Source of the DNA: Nocardioides sp. S5
GTDB taxonomy: Bacteria > Actinomycetota > Actinomycetes > Propionibacteriales > Nocardioidaceae
DNA length: 64,000 nucleotides
Reading direction: 5' to 3'
Assembly: GCF_017310035.1 (NCBI RefSeq)
Contig: NZ_CP022296.1
Span: 3,162,001 to 3,226,000 of the forward strand
Shown here: one piece after another, positions 10,382-18,532 of the stretch
Position numbering within the stretch: position 1 is the stretch's first letter
Layout of the letters: each line of letters starts with the position of its first letter
Translations under genes and position numbers: made by a program
Notes under the pieces: generated by a model
What the model saw: the letters and a program-made list of their open reading frames with translations, nothing else
Database searches by the model: none
What the model was told of the DNA's origin: nothing

Positions 10382-11742
10382 CGCTGTTTCATCTGTGTCA
10401 CGCCTCGCGCGCCGGGACGGACCACCAGCCGCCCGGTCGGCCGTGCGGGGTCGTCGCGGTCGAGCAGCTCGCCGCGCAGGACGGTCGTCGTGACCGCTCC
10501 GGCCAGCGACCGGCCGTCGTAGGCCGAGATCGGGTTGCGGTGCGCCAGCCGGGACACGTCGACGTCGGTGGTCGCCGCCTCGTCGAGCACCACGAGGTCG
10601 GCGTCGGCCCCGACCTCGATCCGCCCCTTGGCACCGAGGCCGACCAGGTCGGCGGTCGCCCGCGACATCCAGCGGCTCACCACCTCGGGCCCGATCCCGC
10701 GCCGGCGCGCCTCGTCCACCACGGCGGTGAAGCCGACCTGGAGCCCGGCGATGCCGCCCCAGGCCCGCTGCAGGTCGCCGTCGCCGCGCCCCTTCTCCGC
10801 CGCGGTCGCCGGTGAGTGGTCGGTCACGACCATGTCGACGACACCGTCCAGCAGGCCCTGCCACAGGGCCTCGCGGTTGCCCGCGTCGCGGATCGGCGGA
10901 CAGCACTTGAACTCCGGCGCGGCGTCGGGCACCGACCCCGCGTCGAAGCAGAGGTAGTGCGGACAGGTCTCGACCGTGACGGCCAGCCCTTCGGCCCGCG
11001 CATCGGCGAGCAGGTCGAGGGCCCGCGCGCTCGAGAGGTGCAGCACGTGCAGCCGGGCGCCGCTCTCGCGCGCGCCGGCGATGACCCGGGCGACGGCCTC
11101 GGTCTCGGCCCGGTCCGGCCGCGAGAGGAGGAAGTCGGCGTACGCCCGGCTCGGTGGGTGGGGGGCCGCGTCCAGCACGCCGGGGTCCTCGGCGTGCACC
11201 ACCATCAGCGCCCCGAGGTCGGCGACGCGGGCCAGGGCTGCGCGGAAGCCCGCCGGTTCGAGCGGGGGGAACTCGTCCACGCCGGAGGGCGAGAGGAAGC
11301 ACTTGAAGCCGAAGACGCCCGCCTCCCAGAGCGGCTCGAGGTCGTCGAGGTTGCCGGGCACCGCGCCACCCCACAGCCCGACGTCGACGGTGAGCTGGGC
11401 GTCGGCGGCCGCGCGCTTGGCGGCCAGGCCCGCGAGCGTCGTGGTCGGTGGCACGGAGTTCAGCGGCATGTCGACCAGCGTCGTGACACCTCCGAGGGCG
11501 GCGGCCCGGGTGGCGGTCGCGAAACCCTCCCACTCGGTGCGGCCCGGCTCGTTCACGTGGACGTGGGTGTCCACCACCCCGGGGAGCACGATCGACGACG
11601 GTCCGACGCGCAGCACCTCACCTGACACGGGGTGGTCGACCGGCGCCACCGACCGCACCTTCCCGTCTGCGAGCAGCACCGTCGCGGGGCGTACGTCGTC
11701 GCCGACGAGCACCCGGTCGGCGACGACGGCGTCCAGTCGCAT
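10378..11742 (-). CDS. allB: Allantoinase
   Basis: A 454-residue dihydroorotase-type amidohydrolase that opens the allantoin ring to allantoate. The binuclear metal centre is visible: GVVDTHVHVNEPGRTEWEG (near 53-71), the carboxylated lysine in GVFGFKCFLSPSGVDEFP (near 140), histidines in VVHAEDP (near 185) and HVLHLSSARALD (near 240), and MVVTDHSPATAAEK near 315 with the catalytic aspartate. ATG 11742 overlaps the uricase stop by one base (TGATG), fixing the start; a longer in-frame extension lies inside uricase. A dihydropyrimidinase/hydantoinase is the usual confusion, but the uricase/pucG context settles it. Confidence 0.94.
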   Translation of the reverse strand: MRLDAVVADRVLVGDDVRPATVLLADGKVRSVAPVDHPVSGEVLRVGPSSIVLPGVVDTHVHVNEPGRTEWEGFATATRAAALGGVTTLVDMPLNSVPPTTTLAGLAAKRAAADAQLTVDVGLWGGAVPGNLDDLEPLWEAGVFGFKCFLSPSGVDEFPPLEPAGFRAALARVADLGALMVVHAEDPGVLDAAPHPPSRAYADFLLSRPDRAETEAVARVIAGARESGARLHVLHLSSARALDLLADARAEGLAVTVETCPHYLCFDAGSVPDAAPEFKCCPPIRDAGNREALWQGLLDGVVDMVVTDHSPATAAEKGRGDGDLQRAWGGIAGLQVGFTAVVDEARRRGIGPEVVSRWMSRATADLVGLGAKGRIEVGADADLVVLDEAATTDVDVSRLAHRNPISAYDGRSLAGAVTTTVLRGELLDRDDPARPTGRLVVRPGARGVTQMKQR

Positions 11743-12650
11743 CAGCAGAACCCGGTGACCGAGGCCCACGCGGCCGGTGCGGGCGGCTGCCCCTCCCGGG
11801 TCAGGCTGGCCTCGATCAGCCCGTAGGGGCGGTCGGCGGCGAAGAAGACCTCGCCCGGGTTGTCGAGGCCGAAGGGCACGAGGTCGACCAGGAAGTGGTG
11901 CTTGTTGGGGCACGAGATGCGGATCTCGACGATCTCCGGGTGAGCCTCCAGCACGGCGCGACCCATCGCGTGCACCGTCTGCTGGAGCCCCAGCGAGCGC
12001 CCCTCGGCGAACGTGACGAGCAGCAGCGCCTCGACCGAGGCGTGGAGGGCGTCGTGGTCACGTGCGGGGTCGACGTCGGCGTAGCGCCACCACGCCGTCA
12101 CCGACGTCGCGAGCACTCGGTCGTCGGTCTCGGCGAGCGTGGTGAAGCGGTCGCGTGGGAACCCGTGGAACTCCGAGCCGGTGCTCTTGAGCACCGTGCA
12201 GTCCCGGAGCCCGGCGAGCACCGTGGTGCCGTCCTCGTCGACGTGGACCAGGGCCGTACGCGTGGAGCGACCGCTGCGGACGAAGGCGTGGTCGTGCGGA
12301 CCGTCGCCGGTCACGATGCGGTCCCACGCGTACTGCTCGGCCGACCAGCGGCCACCCGTCACCCAGTCGAACTCGCCGGTGAAGTGCGCGGCCAGGCGCA
12401 GCAGGAAGGACTCGGGACTCACCACCCCGTGCTCGCGGGCGAAGGCGTAGACGGTGTTCTTCTGCGTGTCGGTGGCCACCACCCGGGAGTTGTCGCCGTG
12501 GGTGTGCGCGGCCTCGAAGTCGCCCCGCAGCTGGCTGGTGACGTTGAGGTCGGCGATGGTGTGCACCGGGGTGTCCCGGGTGACGCGCACCAGCCGGCAC
12601 TCGGCCTTGCCGTACTGGTTGTCCCCCAGGACGATCCGGTGCTCGCTCAA
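11742..12650 (-). CDS. pucL: Uricase (urate oxidase)
   Basis: A 302-residue cofactor-free urate oxidase, which converts urate and O2 to 5-hydroxyisourate and H2O2. Two tandem T-fold (tunneling) domains are present: the N-terminal one opens with IVLGDNQYGKAECRLVRV and has the catalytic Thr-Lys region AAHTHGDNSRVVATDTQKNT; the C-terminal one has SVTAWWRYAD and ISCPNKHHFLVDLVPFGL with the active-site histidine. Start is a TTG at 12650, one base after the stop of the hydroxyisourate hydrolase gene, with GGGAG upstream; no ATG or GTG fits the family length. Unlike B. subtilis PucL, OHCU decarboxylase is not fused to it but is a separate gene at 13.1-13.6 kb. Confidence 0.93.
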   Translation of the reverse strand: MSEHRIVLGDNQYGKAECRLVRVTRDTPVHTIADLNVTSQLRGDFEAAHTHGDNSRVVATDTQKNTVYAFAREHGVVSPESFLLRLAAHFTGEFDWVTGGRWSAEQYAWDRIVTGDGPHDHAFVRSGRSTRTALVHVDEDGTTVLAGLRDCTVLKSTGSEFHGFPRDRFTTLAETDDRVLATSVTAWWRYADVDPARDHDALHASVEALLLVTFAEGRSLGLQQTVHAMGRAVLEAHPEIVEIRISCPNKHHFLVDLVPFGLDNPGEVFFAADRPYGLIEASLTREGQPPAPAAWASVTGFC

Positions 12651-12651
12651 C

Positions 12652-12972
12652 TCAGCTCCCTCGGTAGGTGGTGTAGGCGAACGGCGCCAGCAGCACCGCC
12701 ACATGGTGGTGCTCCCCCGCAGCGACGTCGAACGCGACGACGACCTCGGGGTAGAAGGTGTCGCGCTCCTGCGCGGCGAAGTAGGCGCCGGAGTCCACGA
12801 CCAGGGTGTGCCGGCCCGGGGAGACCTCGCCCTCGAACCGCGCCCGGCCGTCGTCGTCGGCCCGGGTGTCGGCCACGGTCGCACCGTCGGCGTCGAGCAG
12901 CCGCAGGCCGATGCCGGCGGCGGGCCGGCCGCGCGCCGAGTCGAGCACGTGGGTCGAGCAGGTGCTGGTCAT
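12652..12972 (-). CDS. pucM: 5-hydroxyisourate hydrolase
   Basis: A 106-residue transthyretin-related protein that hydrolyses 5-hydroxyisourate to OHCU, the second step of urate breakdown. The N-terminal STHVLDSARGRPAAGI motif (residues 6-21) and the C-terminal YTTYRGS tetrapeptide YRGS, which separates the enzyme from hormone-binding transthyretins, are both present; the family length is 105-120. The ATG at 12972 is preceded by a TAGCAT -10 element with a six-base gap, so this is probably the first, leaderless gene of a pucM-pucL-allB operon. The next genes follow with 1-base spacings or overlaps. Confidence 0.95.
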   Translation of the reverse strand: MTSTCSTHVLDSARGRPAAGIGLRLLDADGATVADTRADDDGRARFEGEVSPGRHTLVVDSGAYFAAQERDTFYPEVVVAFDVAAGEHHHVAVLLAPFAYTTYRGS

Positions 12973-12978
12973 GGGCGG

Positions 12979-12984
12979 ATGCTA
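12979..12984 (-). promoter_or_regulatory. Candidate -10 of pucM-pucL-allB operon
   Basis: TAGCAT on the minus strand, six bases before the pucM ATG. It is identical in sequence and spacing to the pucG -10 element at 10358-10363, so the two purine promoters share a core. The TGAAAC inverted repeat is not found here. An 11-bp inverted repeat (12992-13002 with 13048-13058) lies just upstream. Confidence 0.45.
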
Positions 12985-13112
12985 CGTCCCGGTCGGGCCC
13001 GTCGCGGCGAGCCGCGTCGGAAGGGCCGCAGAGCGTGGTCGCTGCCCACGGGCCCGACGAGACCGACCCTGCACGGAAGGCCGTCGGTCACCGTCAGCGA
13101 GAGGTCTCGGCC

Positions 13113-13607
13113 TCAGCCGAGGTGCGGCTCGAGGCGCAGCAGCGCGATCTGGCGCAGCTGGTCGACCGTCTCGGCGCGCTCGGTCACGTCGTCGTTGCCC
13201 AGCCGCCGCTCGAGCTCGGCGAGGATCTCGGGGCCGCTGCGGCCGGCGGCGCGGATCAGGAAGACCCGGTCGAAGCGCTTCTCGTAGGCCCGGTTGCCGG
13301 CCAGCAGCCGTGCCGCGAGATCCGCGTCGTCACGGTCGACACCGGACTGCTCGCGGGCGGAGTGGGCGGCGTCGTGCCGGTCGGCCTGCGCCCGCTCGCC
13401 GATGCGCGGGTGGCGGGCCAGGGCCCGCTCGAGCTCGGCGTCGTCGAGCGAGGACGCTGCCGCGGACGCGGCTGCGCGGACCCGGTCGGCGTCGCTGTAG
13501 GGACGGCCAGCCAGCACCTGCTCGACGAACCGGTCGACGTCGAGGCACTCGGCGAGCACGGCGCGCGCCTCGGGCTCCGCGAGGTCGTCGAAGGCGCACG
13601 CGCTCAT
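13113..13607 (-). CDS. OHCU decarboxylase
   Basis: A 164-residue 2-oxo-4-hydroxy-4-carboxy-5-ureidoimidazoline decarboxylase, giving (S)-allantoin from OHCU. Key signatures: the HPRIGERA motif near residue 65 with the catalytic histidine, SREQSGV-like segment AHSAREQSGVDRDD near 82, and the NRAYEKRFDRVFLIRAAGRS segment near 105-122, which carries the glutamate/arginine network of the family. ATG 13607 overlaps the smc stop (ATGA, 13604-13607), so translation is probably coupled to smc. A 140-base gap with its own promoter separates it from pucM. It completes the uricase branch with pucL and pucM. Confidence 0.93.
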   Translation of the reverse strand: MSACAFDDLAEPEARAVLAECLDVDRFVEQVLAGRPYSDADRVRAAASAAASSLDDAELERALARHPRIGERAQADRHDAAHSAREQSGVDRDDADLAARLLAGNRAYEKRFDRVFLIRAAGRSGPEILAELERRLGNDDVTERAETVDQLRQIALLRLEPHLG

Positions 13608-16600
13608 GCCGGCTCCGCGTCGCGCAGGCGCTGGCTGATCACGGCCGACACGCCGTCACCGCGCATGGTGACGCCGTAGAGCGCGTCACCGACCTCCATG
13701 GTGCGCTTCTGGTGGGTGATCACGAGCAGCTGGGAGTTCTCACGGAGCTCCTCGTAGATCTCCAGCAGGCGGCCCAGGTTGGTGTCGTCGAGCGCCGCCT
13801 CGACCTCGTCGAGGATGTAGAACGGGGACGGGCGCGCCTTGAAGAGCGCGACCAGGAAGGCGACCGCGACGAGGGACCGCTCGCCTCCGGAGAGCAGCGA
13901 GAGCCGCTTGACCTTCTTGCCGGCCGGGCGGGCCTCGACCTCGATGCCGGTGTTGAGCATGTCGCCAGGGTCGGTGAGGACGAGGCGGCCCTCGCCGCCG
14001 GGGAAGAGCCGGGCGAAGGTCGAGTCGAACGCCTTCTCCACGTCGGCGTAGGCCTCGGTGAAGACCTGCTCCACCCGGGCGTCGACCTCGCGGACGATGT
14101 CGAGCAGGTCCTTGCGGGTGCGCTTGAGGTCCTCGAGCTGCTCGGTGAGGAACTTGTGCCGCTCCTCCATCGCGGAGAACTCCTCGAGCGCGAGCGGGTT
14201 CACCCGCCCGAGCATCGAGAGGGCACGCTCGGCGGTGCGCAGGCGCTTGACCTGCTCCTCGCGCACGAACGCGGCCGGCTCCGGGGCCTCCTCGCCCTCG
14301 GGGACCTCGCCGCTGAAGGGGATCAGCGTGGTCGGGCCGTAGTCGGCGACGAGGCCGTCGGCGTCGAGCCCGAGCTCCTCGAGCGCACGCTCCTCGAGCT
14401 GCTGGATGCGCATCTTCTGCTGGGTGCGCGCCATCTCGTCGCGGTGCACGGAGCTCACCAGCTCGTCGTGCTCGCGCCCGAGGTCGCGCAGCCGGGTGCG
14501 GACGGCCATGAGCTGCTGCTCGCTCCCCTGCCGGGACTCCTCGACGGCGGCGCGCTCGTCGGCGGCCTCCATGACCGAGCGCTCGAGCTGGTGGAGCACG
14601 ACGCGCACGGCCACCGACACCGCCTGGGCCGCCCGGCCCTCGCGGACCAGCCGCTCGCGTCGCTCGGCGGCGCGCGCCCGGGACTCGCGCTCGGCCTGCG
14701 CCGCGCGCAGCAGCGAGTCGGCGCGGCCGTGCAGCGCGCGGGCGCGCTCCTCGGCGGTGCGCAGCGCGAGGCGTGCGTCCATCTCGCCCTGGCGGGCCCC
14801 GCGGGCGGCGTCGGCGAGGCGCTCGCGCTCGGAGGTGTCGGGCTCCTCGTCGGTGACGTCCTCGGCCGCGGCGAGCCGGGACTGAAGGTCCGCGAGCCCG
14901 GCGAGGTCGGCCGCGCGGGCCTCGCGGGCGGTGACGATGGCCCGCTCGAGCCGGTCGGCCTCCCCCTTGGCCGCGCGCGCCTGGGAGCCGTGCTGGCCGA
15001 GCTCCTCGGCCACTGCGGCCAGCGTCGCGTCGGACTCGTGGAGGCGGGCCAGCGCGACGTCGACGCGCTTGAGGGCGTCGTGGCGTGCGGCCTCGAGGCG
15101 GGAGATCTCGAAGCCGAGCCGCTCGGTGGTCGCGGTCGCGGCGGCCAGCTGCTCGGTCGCCTCGTCGACGGCGGCCTGGACCTCGATGAGGCTGGGCTGG
15201 CTGGACGAGCCCCCGGCCGCGAAGTGGGTGCCGAGCAGGTCGCCGTCGCGGGTCACCGCGACGACGTCGGGCAGGTCGGCGACGAGGCGCCGCGCGGCCG
15301 CGAGGTCGTCCACGACGGCGACCCGCTCCAGCAGCCGCGCGAGCGCGGGGCGTACGTCGGAGGGCGCGGACACCACGTCGACGGCGTACGCCGCCCCGTC
15401 CGGCAGCGCGGGCCAGTCGCGGTCGGCGGCAGGTGCTCCGCCGAGCAGGAGCCCGGCGCGGCCGAGGTCGTCGTGCTTGAGGTGGGTGATGGCGTCGACC
15501 GCGGCCTGCGACCCGGTGACCACCACGGCGTCGGCGGCGCTGCCGAGGGCGGCCGCGACGGCCGTCTCGTAGCCGTGGTCGACGTCGAGCAGCGCGGCCA
15601 CGGATCCGAGCAACCCGTCGACGGTGTCGGTGGCGGCCAGCAGTGCGCCGGCGCCGTCCTTGCGGTTGAGGCCGATCTCGAGGGCGTCGCGGCGGGCGAT
15701 GAGCCCGGCCCGCTCGCGGTCGGCCTGCTGGGCGTCCTCACGGGCGCGGGCCAGCTGCTCGTCGACCTCGTCGAGCACGGCGACCGCGTCCTCGTGCTCG
15801 GAGTCGAGACCCTCCTCGCCGGCGTCGAGACCGGCGACGCGGGTCTCGAGGGCGGTGAAGTCGCGCTGGGCGCGCTCGGCCCGGGCGGCGGCCTCCTCAC
15901 GGGCCTCGGTCAGGCGCTGGATCTCCGCGTCGGCCGCCTCGGCCCGCGAGGTGAGGGCGTTGACCTGCCCGGCGAGCCGGGCCAGGCCCTCGCGGCGGTC
16001 GGCGGCGGCCCGCAGCAGCCCGGAGATGCGCTTGTCCTCCTCGGCGGCGGCCTCCTCGGCCGTGCGCTTGGCCGTCACCGCGGCCTCGAGGGCCGTGCGG
16101 TGCTGCGCGACCTGCTCGGCGATCTCGGTCTCCTGGCGCCGCACCCGCTCGGCCTGGGCCTCGAGGTCGTCGGGGTCGCGACCGGAGTCGACGGTGTCGC
16201 CCTCGGCGGCACCGGCGGCGTTGCGGATGCGCTCGTCGGCCAGCGAGGCGGTGCCGCGCAGGCGCTCCTTCAGCCCCGAGAGGGCGAACCAGGTCTCCTG
16301 CGCGGCAGCCAGCCGCGGCAGGTCGTCGCGCAGCGTCGCCTCGAGGGCCGACTCGCGCTCGCGGCCCTCGGCGATCGCGGCCTCGACCTCCTCGCGGCGC
16401 TCCAGCAGCACCGACTCGTCGGCCAGCTCGGTCTCCAGCGCGGTGCGCGCGGTGACCAGGTCGTCGGCGAGCAGGCGTGCGCGGGCGTCGCGGACGTCGG
16501 CCTGCACGGTCTGCGCCTGGCGCGCGACCTCGGCCTGGCGACCCAGCGGCTTGAGCTGGCGGCGGATCTCCGACAGCAGGTCCGCCAGCCGGGTCAGGTT

Positions 16601-17158
16601 GCCGTCGGTGGCGTCGAGCTTGCGGAGCGCCTTCTCCTTGCGCTTGCGGTGCTTGAGGACGCCGGCCGCCTCCTCGATGAAGCCGCGGCGGTCCTCGGGG
16701 GTGGCGTGCAGGATCGAGTCGAGCTGGCCCTGCCCGACGATCACGTGCATCTCGCGCCCGATGCCGGAGTCGCTCAGCAGCTCCTGCACGTCGAGCAGGC
16801 GGCACCCGCTGCCGTTGATCGCGTACTCCGAGCCGCCGTTGCGGAACATCGTGCGGCTGATCGTGACCTCGGCGTAGTCGATCGGCAGCGCGCCGTCGGA
16901 GTTGTCGATGGTCAGCTGCACCTCGGCGCGGCCCAGCGGCGGACGGCCGGAGGTACCGGCGAAGATGACGTCCTCCATCTTGCCGCCGCGCAGGCTCTTG
17001 GCGCCCTGCTCGCCCATCACCCAGGCGAGGGCGTCGACGACGTTGGACTTGCCCGAGCCGTTGGGGCCGACGATGCACGTGATGCCCGGCTCGAGCTGCA
17101 TCGTCGTCGAGGAGGCGAAGGACTTGAACCCCTTGAGGGTCAGGCTCTTCAGGTACAA
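13604..17158 (-). CDS. smc: Chromosome segregation protein SMC
   Basis: A 1184-residue SMC ATPase that organises and segregates the chromosome with ScpA and ScpB. The N-terminal head has Walker A GPNGSGKSN (residues 31-39); a long coiled coil follows; the hinge lies near residues 505-625 (LLGSVAALLDVDHGYETAVA); the second coil leads to the C-terminal head with signature LSGGERSLVAV and Walker B FYILDEVEAALDD. I choose the TTG at 17158: the protein then begins MYLKSLTLKGFKSFAS, as in other actinobacteria, and GAGGAG lies seven bases upstream. A GTG at 17173 would add five residues and place that binding site inside the gene. The downstream OHCU decarboxylase overlaps its stop. Confidence 0.96.
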   Translation of the reverse strand: MYLKSLTLKGFKSFASSTTMQLEPGITCIVGPNGSGKSNVVDALAWVMGEQGAKSLRGGKMEDVIFAGTSGRPPLGRAEVQLTIDNSDGALPIDYAEVTISRTMFRNGGSEYAINGSGCRLLDVQELLSDSGIGREMHVIVGQGQLDSILHATPEDRRGFIEEAAGVLKHRKRKEKALRKLDATDGNLTRLADLLSEIRRQLKPLGRQAEVARQAQTVQADVRDARARLLADDLVTARTALETELADESVLLERREEVEAAIAEGRERESALEATLRDDLPRLAAAQETWFALSGLKERLRGTASLADERIRNAAGAAEGDTVDSGRDPDDLEAQAERVRRQETEIAEQVAQHRTALEAAVTAKRTAEEAAAEEDKRISGLLRAAADRREGLARLAGQVNALTSRAEAADAEIQRLTEAREEAAARAERAQRDFTALETRVAGLDAGEEGLDSEHEDAVAVLDEVDEQLARAREDAQQADRERAGLIARRDALEIGLNRKDGAGALLAATDTVDGLLGSVAALLDVDHGYETAVAAALGSAADAVVVTGSQAAVDAITHLKHDDLGRAGLLLGGAPAADRDWPALPDGAAYAVDVVSAPSDVRPALARLLERVAVVDDLAAARRLVADLPDVVAVTRDGDLLGTHFAAGGSSSQPSLIEVQAAVDEATEQLAAATATTERLGFEISRLEAARHDALKRVDVALARLHESDATLAAVAEELGQHGSQARAAKGEADRLERAIVTAREARAADLAGLADLQSRLAAAEDVTDEEPDTSERERLADAARGARQGEMDARLALRTAEERARALHGRADSLLRAAQAERESRARAAERRERLVREGRAAQAVSVAVRVVLHQLERSVMEAADERAAVEESRQGSEQQLMAVRTRLRDLGREHDELVSSVHRDEMARTQQKMRIQQLEERALEELGLDADGLVADYGPTTLIPFSGEVPEGEEAPEPAAFVREEQVKRLRTAERALSMLGRVNPLALEEFSAMEERHKFLTEQLEDLKRTRKDLLDIVREVDARVEQVFTEAYADVEKAFDSTFARLFPGGEGRLVLTDPGDMLNTGIEVEARPAGKKVKRLSLLSGGERSLVAVAFLVALFKARPSPFYILDEVEAALDDTNLGRLLEIYEELRENSQLLVITHQKRTMEVGDALYGVTMRGDGVSAVISQRLRDAEPA

Positions 17159-17299
17159 ACGCGTGCTCCTCACCGGGTCATGGCCAGGCCCTCGCGACGG
17201 GCCACTGAAAACTGGGGAAGCTCAGCGCGGCTCACCCTACGACACCCGCCGCCGCCAGAACCGTTGCGCGCGACGCGTGCCACGTCCCATGCTGGGCAG

Positions 17300-17938
17300 A
17301 TGCGCCGCACGCTCGCCGTCACGCTCGCTGCCGTGGTCTCCGTGGGTGTGCTCGTCGCTCCCTCCCCGGTGACGGCCGGTGCCGCACCGGAGGACCCGCT
17401 CACCCGGACGCACCTGCTCACCAGCGACGACTACGTGGGCGTCTACCCCGACATGCGCGACCTCTCCCGCTCGGTGCTCCGCTCGCCGCTCTTCGCGCCG
17501 CGCGGGTGCGACGACCGGGCGCTCGTGGTGCGCGGCAGCAGCCGCATCCAGGGCAGCGTCTCCCCGGGCGTACGCCGACGCTCCGTCGCGCTGATCGACC
17601 AGAACCTGGTGCGCTTCGAGTCCCGCCGGGAGGCGCGCGCACTCGTCCGCCGCTACCGCCTCTTCAGCGAGGAGTGCGTGGGCGACGTACGCACCGACGA
17701 CGGCGAGGGCGGCCGGGTCCTGCTCAAGAACCGGGCCTGGTTCCCGCCGCGCGTCGGCGACCAGTCCGCCGGGATGCTGATCGGCTGGTTCTCGCGCGGC
17801 TCGGTCGACTGGCGCCGGGTGCTGGCCGTACGCGTCGGGCGGACGGTGTCGGTGCTCGACGTCGACTTCACCGACGACCGCCCACCGAAGGCAGGGGTCG
17901 TGACGCTGGGTGAGCTGGCGGCGGACCGGCTGCGCTGA
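17300..17938 (+). CDS. Secreted hypothetical protein
   Basis: A 212-residue protein with a clear Sec signal peptide: positively charged MRRTLAVTLAAVV, a hydrophobic core to about residue 25, and an AGA-A type cleavage site near residue 27. The mature part is mixed alpha/beta in composition, with two cysteines (near 64 and 117) that could form a disulfide. No family recognised. It starts at ATG 17300, 141 bases from the divergent smc start; a CATGCT hexamer six bases upstream is a weak -10 candidate. It is a single-gene unit facing the DUF1707 gene downstream. Possibly a cell-envelope or sensor-like extracytoplasmic protein, but nothing in the sequence proves this. Confidence 0.8.
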   Translation: MRRTLAVTLAAVVSVGVLVAPSPVTAGAAPEDPLTRTHLLTSDDYVGVYPDMRDLSRSVLRSPLFAPRGCDDRALVVRGSSRIQGSVSPGVRRRSVALIDQNLVRFESRREARALVRRYRLFSEECVGDVRTDDGEGGRVLLKNRAWFPPRVGDQSAGMLIGWFSRGSVDWRRVLAVRVGRTVSVLDVDFTDDRPPKAGVVTLGELAADRLR

Positions 17939-17963
17939 ACGCACCGACAGGCGTGGCGGTGAC

Positions 17964-18449
17964 TCAGGTGCGCGGGTAGAGGCGACGGTAGACCAGGAAG
18001 AGGATCGGCCCGAGGACCAGGACCGGGAGGAGCCCGCTGGGCCCCTGCGAGAAGAGCCCGGTGAGGAGGGACGGTGCCATGAAGAAGCACACGATCCAGA
18101 ACACCATCCGCGGGTTCACGCTCCACGGGGCCTGCGCAGCCGGCGGGGCGTAGCCGAGGGGGGCCGGCGGGACGGGTGGAGCGGGCACCACCGGGACGGT
18201 CAGTCCCCGCATCACCGCGTCGAGGTCGCCGTGGGTCCGCGCGGCCAGTGCCTGCGAGGTGCGCTCGTCGAGCTCGGTGGAGGTGATCCGGCCCTCGCCG
18301 AACGCGGATGCCAGCCGCCGACAGACCTGGTCCCGCTCGGTGTCGGAGGCGAGGAGCGCGTCCTGGGCGGCCTCGGCCTCGCTCTGCGACCGCAGCCAGT
18401 GGCGGTAGGCCTCGTCGCCCGCGCCGGGCGCGCCGTACGGCATGGTCAT
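17964..18449 (-). CDS. DUF1707 domain membrane protein
   Basis: A 161-residue protein with a DUF1707 (SHOCT-like) domain at residues about 33-85: the pattern LLASDTERDQVCRRLASAFG-EGRIT-ELDERTSQALAARTHGDLDAVMRGL is typical. A proline-rich linker (about 88-105) joins it to two hydrophobic helices at the C-terminus (about 113-155). Such proteins are common in actinobacteria and are thought to sit at the membrane; their function is not established. The ATG at 18449 follows a TAGCCT -10 element by six bases, consistent with a leaderless gene; ATG 18443 is possible. Convergent with the secreted protein gene. Confidence 0.85.
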   Translation of the reverse strand: MTMPYGAPGAGDEAYRHWLRSQSEAEAAQDALLASDTERDQVCRRLASAFGEGRITSTELDERTSQALAARTHGDLDAVMRGLTVPVVPAPPVPPAPLGYAPPAAQAPWSVNPRMVFWIVCFFMAPSLLTGLFSQGPSGLLPVLVLGPILFLVYRRLYPRT

Positions 18450-18532
18450 GGCCCAAGGCTAGTCCCGCGCCCTGCTCCTGCGTGGCGACTTCGCCGACTC
18501 GGTGACGCGGTCGAGCAGGACTGTCCGAGCCG

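Noticed and set aside
12806..17299. A very long plus-strand open frame opposite smc that runs into the secreted protein gene
   Set aside because: It is an antisense shadow; only its last 212 codons, from ATG 17300 with a signal peptide, look like a real gene.
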